The translations under genes were made by a program, and so were the position numbers. Below the pieces are notes generated by a model. The model saw only the letters and a list, made by a program, of their open reading frames with translations, had not been told where the DNA came from and searched no databases. From assembly GCA_021839365.1 (NCBI GenBank), contig JAKCBB010000001.1:1-26267 (forward strand): a stretch of DNA of 26,267 nt, written 5' to 3'. The stretch is from a bacterium. Lineage in GTDB: Bacteria; Patescibacteriota; Minisyncoccia; UBA6257; Colwellbacteraceae. Every line of letters starts with the position of its first letter. The first letter of the stretch is position 1. Positions 15,184 through 22,768 of this stretch are shown here, piece after piece.

Positions 15184-15285
15184 ACCAAATAACGACCTCC
15201 CCGAAAAAAAGATTTACATATTTAAACCGTTGTTTTTCTAGGAGCGACGTTAAAAAGGCCGATAATAATAAGCTTTACAGCTTAA

Positions 15286-15978
15286 ATGAAAAAAGTTGCT
15301 TTAGGCATTGGAACGATCATGGCCGTTTTAACCATGGCTATTGCTTTGGTTGCCAACGCCCAGGCTTCACCGACCTCTTCCGAAAATATTGTCTCGACCG
15401 CGGAAAGGGCTCAGCCGATGGTTTTACAGGTTGGCGCGGCCGGAAGAGTCCTGATAAGAGGCACTGTGGTTTCGGCTTCTGCCGGCTCCCTGAGCATAAA
15501 CAGCTGGGGCGGAGTTTGGACTATCAATGTTCCTTCAAGTGCCAAAGTTTATCCCGCAGCGGCAAACGACAGCGTTACTGGATTTCAGACCGGTGACTTT
15601 GTCGGCGCGGAAGGGACCGTGGACGCAAACGCTTCATGGACGATTAACGCCGGGACAGTAAGAGACTGGACGATGAAGAAGACGGTTAAATCCCAGGAAC
15701 AACAGAATAGGACTCAGGCTAGACAGCTAATGAACGAGGAGAGGCCGAGGGTTTATGTTGGGACTGCGAGCAGTATCGGCACATCATCTTTGACTCTTAC
15801 CTCGGAGAACGGAAATATTTACACGGTTAATATTGAAGCGGGCGCAAAGATTTTGAACCGCAATTGGAGTTCGGCTTCAATAAGCAGTATCCAGAGCGGA
15901 GATGCCGTGAGGGTATATGGCGTTAATTCTAGCGGAACGATAGCGGCTACCGTAGTGAGAGATATAACGCTAAAATAA
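15286..15978 (+). CDS. Exported protein with two DUF5666-like beta domains
   Basis: A 230-residue secreted protein. The N-terminus (MKK, then a hydrophobic core to about residue 23, then ANAQA) is a standard signal peptide, likely cut near ANAQA. Two similar all-beta units follow. The first is about 57-130 (RGTVVSASAGSLSINSWGG ... TGFQTGDFVGAEGTVD) and the second about 155-229 (VGTASSIGTSSLTLTSENG ... SSIQSGDAVRVYGVNSSG). Each has the G-x-V-x-S-I/A-x2-G-S-L-x-I/L opening and the L/V-x2-G-D-x-V-x-V/A-x-G end seen in DUF5666-type OB-like domains. The linker between them is rich in Gln and Arg (131-150). No catalytic residues are evident, so a binding or structural role is likely. Its end faces the sortase gene across a bidirectional terminator. 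Confidence 0.82.
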   Translation: MKKVALGIGTIMAVLTMAIALVANAQASPTSSENIVSTAERAQPMVLQVGAAGRVLIRGTVVSASAGSLSINSWGGVWTINVPSSAKVYPAAANDSVTGFQTGDFVGAEGTVDANASWTINAGTVRDWTMKKTVKSQEQQNRTQARQLMNEERPRVYVGTASSIGTSSLTLTSENGNIYTVNIEAGAKILNRNWSSASISSIQSGDAVRVYGVNSSGTIAATVVRDITLK

Positions 15979-16000
15979 TTCCGCGGCGTACGATATAAGA

Positions 16001-16034
16001 TCAAAAACCCGCCTTTATATCGGCGGGTTTTTGA
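16001..16034. terminator. Bidirectional intrinsic terminator
   Basis: A perfect 13-bp stem, TCAAAAACCCGCC (16001-16013) with GGCGGGTTTTTGA (16022-16034), and an 8-nt loop. The arms provide a T-run after the GC core on both strands. It separates the convergent gene ending at 15978 (+) and the sortase gene ending at 16064 (-). Confidence 0.93.
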
Positions 16035-16063
16035 TAAAAGAATGGATTTTTAACGGACTATGA

Positions 16064-16645
16064 CTACTTATAGGAATAAAGTTGGGAAAACACCGCTAGG
16101 CGTTCTGTGTATTCTTTTTGGTTTTTCATCCAATCACCGGCGCATGTGATAAGATTCAATTCCGGCACAGCGCTTTTCGTCGTAAAAAGTTCTTGCACCG
16201 AAGCGTCCGTCGCGTTATACGGGTATGTTTTGATAGCGGTAACTTTAAATATAAACGTCTGACCGGTAGCGGTTTTAACGTCTATATTATCTCCCGGCGC
16301 AAGCTTGTCTAGGTTATAGAAGACCGCTTCTTTGGTGTTCCAGGTGTCCAGGTGGCCGTCTATAACGGCTGCTCCCGGAGTCCCCGGCCGCGGTCCGTAC
16401 TTATACCACGCGACATGCACGGCGTCTGAAGGAACACCGAGATTTCCTTTGGCATTCACTCCTACCGGCACAACCGGCGCGTTTACGCCGATTGAGGGGA
16501 TAATAAGTTTGGAGGGGGCGCCGATTGCGATAGGCGCAGGGACAACACTACCAGCCGGCGTACCGGCACGAAGAATGAGACCGGCAACGGCGCCGCACGC
16601 CAAACCTACGACCACAATGCCAATAACTTTCATAAAAATCCGCAT
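16064..16645 (-). CDS. Sortase family transpeptidase
   Basis: It cuts sorting motifs of exported proteins and links them to a surface acceptor. The 193-residue chain has an N-terminal anchor (about 6-25), then a sortase barrel. The catalytic triad is visible: His98 in VIDGHLDT, Cys168 in LNLITCAGDW, and Arg182 in YTERLAVF. The PSKLIIPSIGVNAPVVPVG opening and the short overall length fit class E/F-like or other small actinobacterial-style sortases more than class A or B; the class is not certain. ATG 16645 is preceded by AGGA 8 nt upstream. It lies 54 nt behind the LPNTG protein gene on the same strand, so enzyme and substrate are probably co-transcribed. Confidence 0.93.
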   Translation of the reverse strand: MRIFMKVIGIVVVGLACGAVAGLILRAGTPAGSVVPAPIAIGAPSKLIIPSIGVNAPVVPVGVNAKGNLGVPSDAVHVAWYKYGPRPGTPGAAVIDGHLDTWNTKEAVFYNLDKLAPGDNIDVKTATGQTFIFKVTAIKTYPYNATDASVQELFTTKSAVPELNLITCAGDWMKNQKEYTERLAVFSQLYSYK

Positions 16646-16699
16646 TCTTTATATCCTGCCCAATTTTTTCTACGTTTATAATCTTTATTAGTAGACGAT

Positions 16700-17119
16700 C
16701 TATTTAGGCAACTCGCCGGTATTCGGCAGACCAGGAACGCTCGTTGTGGTCGTTGTGCTGCCGGAAACAGCCGCTGTCACGGTAATATTGCATGTCGAGG
16801 TTGTATTGCCGCTTGCCACCGTTACCGGATACGTTCCGGGTTTGTTGAAGTTCACCGTGAACTGCGATCCATGCGGATTGCTGATTGTAAGTCCGGGGCT
16901 TGACCAGGTGTAAGCGCCGTTCCCGCCTGTTGCGGATAATACGAGCGGCTGGTGCGCGGGTACGGTAGTAGTCGGCGCCGAGCATCGTACGGACGATGTG
17001 GTCTGCGCTGCGGCAGGGCCGGATCCAAGCGCGAATAAACCTACGGTTGCAGCTATGGAAAAAACAAGCATCGACACTGCAGAAATATTCCAAGAATTCC
17101 TTTCTTGCATATATTGCAT
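16700..17119 (-). CDS. Exported Ig-like protein ending in a bare LPNTG sorting motif
   Basis: The most likely substrate of the neighbouring sortase. From ATG 17119 it has 139 residues; a GTG at 17143 would add 8. It has a signal sequence or anchor (hydrophobic run then GSGPAAAQ), an all-beta Ig/PKD-like domain (ATGGNGAYTWSSPG to YPVTVASGNTTSTCNITV) with two Cys that could pair, a Ser/Thr linker (SGSTTTTTSVPG), then LPNTG followed only by ELPK and the stop. Ordinary LPxTG proteins continue with a hydrophobic helix and basic tail, which are absent, and the 54 nt before the sortase start are too short to encode them in any frame. It may be held by its N-terminal helix, or be a short pilin-like or carrier protein. 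The role is unproven. Confidence 0.8.
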   Translation of the reverse strand: MQYMQERNSWNISAVSMLVFSIAATVGLFALGSGPAAAQTTSSVRCSAPTTTVPAHQPLVLSATGGNGAYTWSSPGLTISNPHGSQFTVNFNKPGTYPVTVASGNTTSTCNITVTAAVSGSTTTTTSVPGLPNTGELPK

Positions 17120-17125
17120 ATGGGG

Positions 17126-17154
17126 TTGTAACTTGATTTTCACGACCTTTTCAA
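17126..17154 (-). promoter_or_regulatory. Possible promoter of the LPNTG protein-sortase pair
   Basis: Minus strand TTGAAA (17154-17149), 17 nt, TTACAA (17131-17126), ending 6 nt before ATG 17119. The -10 match is poor. I keep it because spacing and position match the near-leaderless genes here; it would favour ATG 17119 over GTG 17143. Confidence 0.3.
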
Positions 17155-17250
17155 AGACTACCCGCGAGTTACGACGGAAAGTCCTCTCTAAGGTAGAACG
17201 GGATATTAATGAAGATCGGGTGAAGCGTGTTTGCCGATTTAGGGAGGAAC

Positions 17251-17279
17251 TTGAGATAAGTTTTAATATCCGCTAAAAT
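17251..17279 (+). promoter_or_regulatory. Promoter of the trigger factor gene
   Basis: TTGAGA (17251-17256), 17 nt, TAAAAT (17274-17279), ending 12 nt before ATG 17292, so the leader is about 5-6 nt. The -10 box lies inside a small inverted repeat CCGCT/AGCGG (17270-17285). Confidence 0.65.
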
Positions 17280-17291
17280 CAGCGGGTTAAG

Positions 17292-18335
17292 ATGGATAAA
17301 TCATACGATAAATTAAAGAAACTCTCCCAAGAAGGAGGGGTAGTTGAGTATCAAGCGGAGATACCGACGGAAATCATAAATAAAAACATGGAGGCGGCCT
17401 TGGACGAAGCCGCCGAAGATTTTGAAATTTCCGGATTCAGGAAAGGAAAGGCTCCTAAAAGCATCGTTCGACAGAATATAAGCGAGTTTAAGCTCTTAGA
17501 CTCAGCAGCTGATGCTGCTCTTTACGACGCGATAAAAGAGATAATAGATGATGAAAAACTGGAAATTTTAGGAAGCCCGGAGATATATATAACCAAGATA
17601 GCCGTAGGCAACCCACTTGAATTTAAAATAAAACTCGCCTTAAATCCGCAAATAACCCTGCCTGATTATAAAAAAATAGGCAAGGAGGTTTCGTTAAAAA
17701 CCGGAAAAACAGAAGTTTCAGAAAAAGAAATAGACGAAGCCATAGAACAGATCAGGCAGGTATTTGCCGCGCAGGACGGCAATGGAAAAGAAAGCAAACA
17801 ACTGCCGGAGGTTAACGACGATTTCGTCAAACGGGTCAGTCAGTTAAGTACCGTCGCTGAATTGCGGGCCGAAGTAAAGAAAAGAATTTTCCAGGAAAAT
17901 GAACTTTATGCCAAGGAGAAAAACCGCGACGAGATAATAAGCGAGATAATAAGGAACACAAAAATCGAGATCCCCGAACTTCTAGTTGATCAGGATCTCC
18001 ATAACTTGTCCCACGAGCGGGAAGATGAATTGCGGAAAGTCGGAATCACTATGAAGGAATATCTAGAGCAGATGAAAAAGACTGCGGAGGATTTGGAAAA
18101 GGAAGATAGAAGAATAATCGAGAATCGGCTGAAGAGTACTCTTGTTCTCCAGGCTGTGCGCAAAAAGGAAAATATCAGCGCGGAACCGAAAGAAGTTGAC
18201 GAGGAAATTTCCGTTCTTAGGCAGTATTATCCGGAACATAACGAAAAAGCTTTATATAGATCGGCGGAGGCCATAATCGTCCAACGCAAGCTTTTTGCCG
18301 TGTTGGAGAACAAAACAGCGGCTGAGAATAAATGA
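17292..18335 (+). CDS. tig: Trigger factor chaperone without the PPIase domain
   Basis: It meets new chains at the ribosome exit. The 347-residue chain has the N-terminal ribosome-binding domain (1 to about 125) with the signature GFRKGKAP at 48-55, where Phe-Arg-Lys contacts the ribosome. The C-terminal all-helical cradle follows (about 130-340), with LPEVNDDFVKRVSQLSTVAELR as its usual first segment and IPELLVDQDL later. Normal trigger factor is about 430-450 residues; the FKBP-like domain of roughly 90 residues between these parts is absent, and the chain passes directly from the first linker (PDYKKIGKEV) into the cradle. The frame is clean, so this is a domain loss and not damage. It is monocistronic, with its own promoter and terminator. 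Confidence 0.94.
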   Translation: MDKSYDKLKKLSQEGGVVEYQAEIPTEIINKNMEAALDEAAEDFEISGFRKGKAPKSIVRQNISEFKLLDSAADAALYDAIKEIIDDEKLEILGSPEIYITKIAVGNPLEFKIKLALNPQITLPDYKKIGKEVSLKTGKTEVSEKEIDEAIEQIRQVFAAQDGNGKESKQLPEVNDDFVKRVSQLSTVAELRAEVKKRIFQENELYAKEKNRDEIISEIIRNTKIEIPELLVDQDLHNLSHEREDELRKVGITMKEYLEQMKKTAEDLEKEDRRIIENRLKSTLVLQAVRKKENISAEPKEVDEEISVLRQYYPEHNEKALYRSAEAIIVQRKLFAVLENKTAAENK

Positions 18336-18343
18336 TATGAATA

Positions 18344-18380
18344 GTAAAAGGCCCGTCGCAAGGACAGGCCTTTTACATTG
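18344..18380 (+). terminator. Intrinsic terminator of tig
   Basis: GTAAAAGGCC (18344-18353) pairs perfectly with GGCCTTTTAC (18367-18376), with an inner GTC/GAC pairing around GCAAG. The T-run is within the 3' arm. The symmetrical A/T ends mean it can also serve the minus-strand zinc-ribbon gene that ends at 18394. Confidence 0.85.
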
Positions 18381-18393
18381 CTCTTAAATTCAA

Positions 18394-18522
18394 CTAAGAA
18401 TTATCGGCCGCATCGCTTTCCTCCTTCGTATTGTCCTCGGACTCGTTAACCAAGGGTACGTTGCAAGCCGGACAAGTTCCCGCCTCGTTAGAGGTGTGGC
18501 CGCATTCTGGACACTTGTACAT
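18394..18522 (-). CDS. 42-residue rubredoxin-like zinc-ribbon protein
   Basis: A very short gene on the minus strand, ATG 18522 to TAG 18394. The protein begins MYKCPECGHTSNEAGTCPAC, giving C-x2-C at 4/7 and C-x2-C at 17/20, a four-cysteine zinc or iron knuckle. The rest is an acidic tail rich in Glu, Asp and Asn. Such mini-ribbons are common and poorly named; binding of zinc is likely, the partner unknown. The cysteine pairs, conserved-looking glycine after the first pair and clean start support a real gene despite its size. No SD is seen. It converges on trigger factor and probably uses the same terminator. Confidence 0.75.
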   Translation of the reverse strand: MYKCPECGHTSNEAGTCPACNVPLVNESEDNTKEESDAADNS

Positions 18523-18662
18523 ATTTTATGTGGGATCACCTATAACGACATCGACTAGTGCCGTTTTTTTTCTGTTAAGGTTTCTCCAAAACAGAATTTG
18601 CGTTCAATCGGAACGCTTGCTCAAGCGTAACATATTTTATCTACAAAACCAATACGGTTTGC

Positions 18663-18671
18663 TGCTATAAT
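18663..18671 (+). promoter_or_regulatory. Extended -10 promoter of the MFS gene
   Basis: TG-C-TATAAT, a perfect extended -10, ends 11 nt before ATG 18683, leaving a leader of about 4-5 nt and no SD. Confidence 0.6.
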
Positions 18672-18682
18672 AATAATTATTA

Positions 18683-20359
18683 ATGCGAAGAGTGGAATAT
18701 AAATGGATCGTTCTAGCCAATACGACTTTAGGCGTGTTAATGTCGGCGATAAACGGCAGTATTCTTTTGGTGTCGCTGCCAATGGTTTTCAGAGGTCTTA
18801 ACATAAATCCGGCGACAAGCTCCGGGGAAACCGGAATGTTGCTTTGGATACTGTTAAGCTTCAACATCGCTACGACTGTTTTTCTGGTCGCTTTTGGCCG
18901 TCTTTCCGATTCATACGGAAGGGTAAGGCTTTATAATCTCGGTTTCGTGATCTTTACCACGGGATCAATACTGGCTTCTTTCTTCCCGTTGGCCGGAATA
19001 CCCGGCGAGATTAAATTGATCATTGCCCGTTTCATCCAGGGTATAGGGGGAGCATTTTTATTTGCCAATAGCGCGGCCATTTTAACCGACGCGTTTCCGC
19101 CGGAAGAGAGAGGGTTGGCTCTGGGATTAAACCAGGTTGCGGGTATAGGAGGAGGAGCGCTCGGCTTGGTTATCGGAGGACTTCTTTCTCCTTTTAACTG
19201 GCAGATGATATTTCTAGTAAGCGTACCCTTCGGGATTTTAGGAAGCATCTGGGCTTATCTTATGTTAAAAGAGACATCTAGTCCCGTTGGAACGAAAAAG
19301 ATAGACGTTTTAGGAAACCTCACTTTCGGTTTAGGCCTCTTGGGAATTCTTTTGGCTTTGACTTACGGCATTCTGCCATATAAAGGAGCTCAAACGGGGT
19401 GGGGCAATCCGTTCGTTTTAGCCGCACTAATCGGAGGAGCGGCTCTTCTGCTGCTCTTTATTCCGATAGAGAACAAGGTTAAAGACCCTATGTTCAATCT
19501 TAAGCTTTTTAATATCCGGGCCTTTGCCGCCGGAAACGCAGCGGGGTTTCTTTCCTCGGTAGCGCGCGGAGGGCTTCAATTGCTCATTATCTTATGGCTG
19601 CAGGGCGTTTGGCTTCCCCTACACGGCGTTTCTTTTTCTTTGGTCCCCTTACGGGCTGGAATAGATACTTTGCCGCAGATCGCGGGTTTTTTCATCGCCG
19701 GACCGGCAAGCGGATGGCTGTCTGATAAGTATGGCGCAAGATGGCTTGGATTTATGGGCATGGTGACGAGCGCGGTTGGATTTATGCTCCTTGCCAGGCT
19801 TCCGGTTGATTTCGGTTACTGGAGTTTCGCTGCGGATATATTCGTTGTTGGCATAGGACAGGGTCTTTTTGCCGCACCAAATACCGCTGCGATAATGAAT
19901 TCGGTTCCGGAAAAATACCGCGGGGCGGCATCAGGCATGCGTTCTACCTTGCAGAACGACGGGATGGCGATAAGCATAGGGCTGTTTTTTACGATAGTGA
20001 TTACCGGACTTTCATATTCCCTGCCGACGGCGATTAATCAAGCTTTGACTGAAAACGGAATAAATGGAACGGCGGCGCAGGCAATATCCAAAATATCTCC
20101 CGAAGCGCTGGTTTTTGCCAGTCTCATAGGATATAACCCGGCGAAACAGACAGTACCAGCCGAAGACTTGAAAAATATTGCCGCCGGCAAGAGAAACGCC
20201 GTATCAGGAGACAGGTTTTTTCCCTCCGTTATGGCGAAGCCGTTTTCCAAATCTTTAGAGAAAGCTTTTTGGTTTTCCGCTATTTTGTCCGCGCTCGCGG
20301 CTATATTTTCTCTTCTGCGCGGAAAAATGTATGTATGGGAGAAGGAAAATAAACCTTAA
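18683..20359 (+). CDS. MFS drug/proton antiporter, DHA2 type (14 helices)
   Basis: A 558-residue integral membrane exporter. The N-terminal helix (NTTLGVLMSAINGSILLVSLP) resembles the DHA2 opening in which an acidic residue usually follows the first helix; here that position carries Asn-Gly. MFS motif A appears as GRLSDSYGRVR (72-82), and the motif C-like Gly-rich helix as NQVAGIGGGALGLVIGG (150-166). The hydrophobic profile and length fit 14 helices. Compared with typical family members the last third is interrupted by a hydrophilic stretch before the final helix (about 495-530), which may be an extracytoplasmic loop. The substrate is unknown; relatives expel amphiphilic drugs, dyes or metabolites. 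It is monocistronic and converges on typA with only 3 nt between stop codons and no terminator. Confidence 0.9.
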   Translation: MRRVEYKWIVLANTTLGVLMSAINGSILLVSLPMVFRGLNINPATSSGETGMLLWILLSFNIATTVFLVAFGRLSDSYGRVRLYNLGFVIFTTGSILASFFPLAGIPGEIKLIIARFIQGIGGAFLFANSAAILTDAFPPEERGLALGLNQVAGIGGGALGLVIGGLLSPFNWQMIFLVSVPFGILGSIWAYLMLKETSSPVGTKKIDVLGNLTFGLGLLGILLALTYGILPYKGAQTGWGNPFVLAALIGGAALLLLFIPIENKVKDPMFNLKLFNIRAFAAGNAAGFLSSVARGGLQLLIILWLQGVWLPLHGVSFSLVPLRAGIDTLPQIAGFFIAGPASGWLSDKYGARWLGFMGMVTSAVGFMLLARLPVDFGYWSFAADIFVVGIGQGLFAAPNTAAIMNSVPEKYRGAASGMRSTLQNDGMAISIGLFFTIVITGLSYSLPTAINQALTENGINGTAAQAISKISPEALVFASLIGYNPAKQTVPAEDLKNIAAGKRNAVSGDRFFPSVMAKPFSKSLEKAFWFSAILSALAAIFSLLRGKMYVWEKENKP

Positions 20360-20362
20360 ACG

Positions 20363-22174
20363 CTATTTCATCTTCTGTGCGTTCTTCTTGTCGAGATCCG
20401 TCAAATATAGTTTGCGTATTCTAATGCTATGCGGAGTTGCTTCCACCAGCTCATCATCGCCTATATAGTCCAAGGCGTATTCCAAGGTAAGTTTGATCGG
20501 AGTTTCTATCTGGTCCTGTAATCCTTCGTTTTTCGCGCGGAAATTAGTTAACTCTCTGGTACGGCAGACATGGACATTTACATCTTCCGGTCTGGCGTTT
20601 TCTCCGACGACCATTCCTTCGTAGACATGAATCCCCGCTCCCAAGAAAAGTTTTCCCCTTCCCTGCGCAGTGACCAAACCATAGTTATTGGTTAAGCCGG
20701 CTTCAGTAGCGACAATCGAACCGTGTGTTGATTCAGGCAAATTTCCCTTGTATTCTTCGTACCCGGAGAACAATGAATTCATTATGCCGGTTCCCTTTGT
20801 CGCCGTAAGAAAACCGTTCCTTATTCCAATCAATCCCCTTGTGGGTATCGAGAAATCCATAAAAACACTTCCGTTTTCCACCCGCATATTTTTCATCGTA
20901 CCCAGTCTCTTGCCCATCATTTCTATAACGGCTCCGGAATAATCTTCCGGCACTTCTATGGAAACAAGTTCTATCGGTTCGAGCTTCTTGCCGTCATCGG
21001 ATGTTTTAAAAATAACCTGGGGCTTGGAAACTTCGAGTTCATAACCTTCGCGGCGCATTTTTTCGATAAGTATCGAGAGGTGCAGCTCGCCTCTTCCAGA
21101 AACTATCCAGTGGTCGCTTGTGTTTGTCGGCTCGACGGACAATGCCACGTCTGTTTCCAGTTCTTTCTCTAAACGATCCTTAAGATTACGGGATGTTATA
21201 AGTTTGCCTTCTTTTCCCCTAAAAGGGGACGTATTTACGCCCATGACCATTTTTATGGTCGGTTCGTCTATCTTTATTGTGGGAAGGGCTCTGGGGTTTT
21301 CGGGATCAGTTATGGTTTCCCCTATCGTTATATCGCTTATTCCGGCGATTGCCGCGATGTCCCCGGACTTAATTTCATTTGTATCCACCCTATTCAAGCC
21401 GTCAAAAACCATAATCGAACTTAACTGGGCTTTCTTAATTTCACCCGAACGATTTATATAAGCAACGCCCATTCCCTTTTTAAGCGTGCCGGAATAAAGC
21501 CTGCCGATTCCTATCTTGCCTTTAAAGTTATCGTAAGCCAGGCTGACGGTCAGCATCTGAAGCGGCGCGGCTTCATCGATCTTCGGCGCGGGTATGTGTT
21601 TTATAATCTCGTCGAAGATAGGAGTTATATTCGCCATTTCCCCGAGATTTTTAGTCAGCCCGGCCTTGCCCTGTACGGCTGAAGCGTAAACTACGGGGAA
21701 TTCTATCTGCTCTTCATTTGCTCCTAGTTCAAAAAACAAATCGTAGGTCGCGTCCAGCGCCCATTCCGGCCTGGCATCCGGCTTGTCTATCTTGCTTATT
21801 ACCACAACAATGCGATGGCCGGCTTCTATCGCTTTCTTTAAAACGAACTTAGTCTGCGGCATAGGCCCTTCTTTGGCGTCTATAAGGAGAAGCACCCCGT
21901 CCACCATGCGCATAATGCGTTCGACCTCGCCGCCGAAATCCGCGTGTCCAGGAGTATCTACAATGTTTATTTTGACGCCGTTGTACATAACCGCAGCATT
22001 TTTTGAGAAAATAGTTATCCCTCTTTCGCGTTCCAGTTCGTTGCTATCCATAATAAGCTCCTGAGGCATGTCTATCTTTACCTTGAAATTCGAAGACTGC
22101 TTTAATAAAGCATCAACCAAAGTGGTTTTGCCGTGATCAACATGCGCTATAATAGCTATATTCCTTATCTGCAT
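20363..22174 (-). CDS. typA: Ribosome-associated translational GTPase TypA/BipA
   Basis: A GTPase related to EF-G and LepA that acts on the ribosome in 50S assembly and stress. At 603 residues it is full length. G1 is AHVDHGKT (10-17), switch I is RGITI (51-55), G3 is DTPGHADF (73-80), and G5 is near YASAVQG. G4 reads SKID (127-130) where the family has NKID: Ser replaces the guanine-binding Asn through an AGC codon. Domains II, III, V and the BipA-specific C-terminal domain follow, with GRGELHLSILIEKMRREGYE, FSIPTRGLIGIRNGFLT and the C-terminal ATPHSIRIRKLYL. There is no SD before ATG 22174. It is transcribed after a terminator hairpin behind rnpB. Confidence 0.96.
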   Translation of the reverse strand: MQIRNIAIIAHVDHGKTTLVDALLKQSSNFKVKIDMPQELIMDSNELERERGITIFSKNAAVMYNGVKINIVDTPGHADFGGEVERIMRMVDGVLLLIDAKEGPMPQTKFVLKKAIEAGHRIVVVISKIDKPDARPEWALDATYDLFFELGANEEQIEFPVVYASAVQGKAGLTKNLGEMANITPIFDEIIKHIPAPKIDEAAPLQMLTVSLAYDNFKGKIGIGRLYSGTLKKGMGVAYINRSGEIKKAQLSSIMVFDGLNRVDTNEIKSGDIAAIAGISDITIGETITDPENPRALPTIKIDEPTIKMVMGVNTSPFRGKEGKLITSRNLKDRLEKELETDVALSVEPTNTSDHWIVSGRGELHLSILIEKMRREGYELEVSKPQVIFKTSDDGKKLEPIELVSIEVPEDYSGAVIEMMGKRLGTMKNMRVENGSVFMDFSIPTRGLIGIRNGFLTATKGTGIMNSLFSGYEEYKGNLPESTHGSIVATEAGLTNNYGLVTAQGRGKLFLGAGIHVYEGMVVGENARPEDVNVHVCRTRELTNFRAKNEGLQDQIETPIKLTLEYALDYIGDDELVEATPHSIRIRKLYLTDLDKKNAQKMK

Positions 22175-22190
22175 ATTTTTCGCAATCCAA

Positions 22191-22213
22191 CAAAAGCCCG
22201 CAAGAGGCTTTTG
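22191..22213 (-). terminator. Terminator between RNase P RNA and typA
   Basis: CAAAAGCC (22213-22206) pairs with GGCTTTTG (22198-22191) around a 7-nt loop; on the minus strand the 3' arm carries TTTTG then TTGG. It likely ends rnpB transcripts 60 nt past the mature end, and some read-through into typA is possible. Confidence 0.6.
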
Positions 22214-22271
22214 TCGTAACTTTGCTGAACATAAATAACGTACGCTAGAAACCGAAAATTATCAACATAAA

Positions 22272-22646
22272 ACGGCAGGCAATAACCGGGATTCTGTCTT
22301 GGACAGCAATCTGTCTGGCCTATCGATCACTCTCAAGGTCTTGCGGCACTCCCTAATCATCTTGTTGATGACGGGCGCGGCCTTGCACTTCATAAGGATT
22401 TAGCCGTTTCACCCCCTATATTTCTATAAGAGTTCACCCTTCCATCTTGCGATGGGCTGGGGTGCCTACAACCTTTCAGTTATAGGCGTCGCTGTTCGCA
22501 CCTCTATCCTTGCGGACGCCAGCTTTTAACTGGTATGTTTCTCCTGAATTAGAGAAAGTGTCCCGAGTTTCCTCTCCCAAACCCTTCAAATCGGGCTGTA
22601 AGCCCAAATCTTTTGAGTTTAAGAGTAGCTGTCTTGCCTACCGTGC
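22272..22646 (-). ncRNA. rnpB: RNase P RNA, catalytic subunit
   Basis: This RNA cuts the 5' leader from tRNA precursors. On the minus strand the 5' part has GAGAGGAAACTCGGGACAC (CR I), the 3' part has GACAGAATCCCGGTTAT (CR V, which forms P4 with CR I), and GGGTGAAACGG lies between. The ends pair as P1: GGTAGGCAA (22642-22634) with TTGCCTGCC (22282-22274), 9 bp with one G-U. The length is about 370 nt. CR I reads GAGGAAACTCGGGAC where most bacteria have GAGGAAAGTCCGGGC, a small departure matched by the change in CR V. No protein-coding frame crosses it. The 22214-22768 stretch holds no gene besides this RNA and its signals. Confidence 0.93.
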
Positions 22647-22652
22647 GGCATA

Positions 22653-22681
22653 TATATAACATATTTTTTACTTTTTGGCAA
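22653..22681 (-). promoter_or_regulatory. Promoter of RNase P RNA
   Basis: Minus strand TTGCCA (22681-22676), 17 nt, TATATA (22658-22653), with TG one base before the -10 (extended -10). The expected start is near 22646, a few bases before the P1 stem. Confidence 0.7.
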
Positions 22682-22720
22682 CACTATGTGCTCGGCGACT
22701 ATCCCTTGAACGCAAGTAAT

Positions 22721-22752
22721 TAAACATATTCTACTATGGATAGATATGTTTA
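22721..22752. repeat. A/T-rich inverted repeat between rnhA-like gene and rnpB
   Basis: TAAACATAT (22721-22729) is the exact reverse complement of ATATGTTTA (22744-22752), with a 14-nt centre. It may act as a weak terminator for the pgk-RNase H transcript, or as an operator; it lacks a GC core and a long T-run. Confidence 0.4.
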
Positions 22753-22768
22753 TGCGAACTTACGCACA

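Noticed and set aside
16332..17093. ORFs of 119 (+) and 129 (-) codons over the sortase and LPNTG genes
   Set aside because: Out-of-frame shadows of a sortase with complete triad and of its likely substrate.
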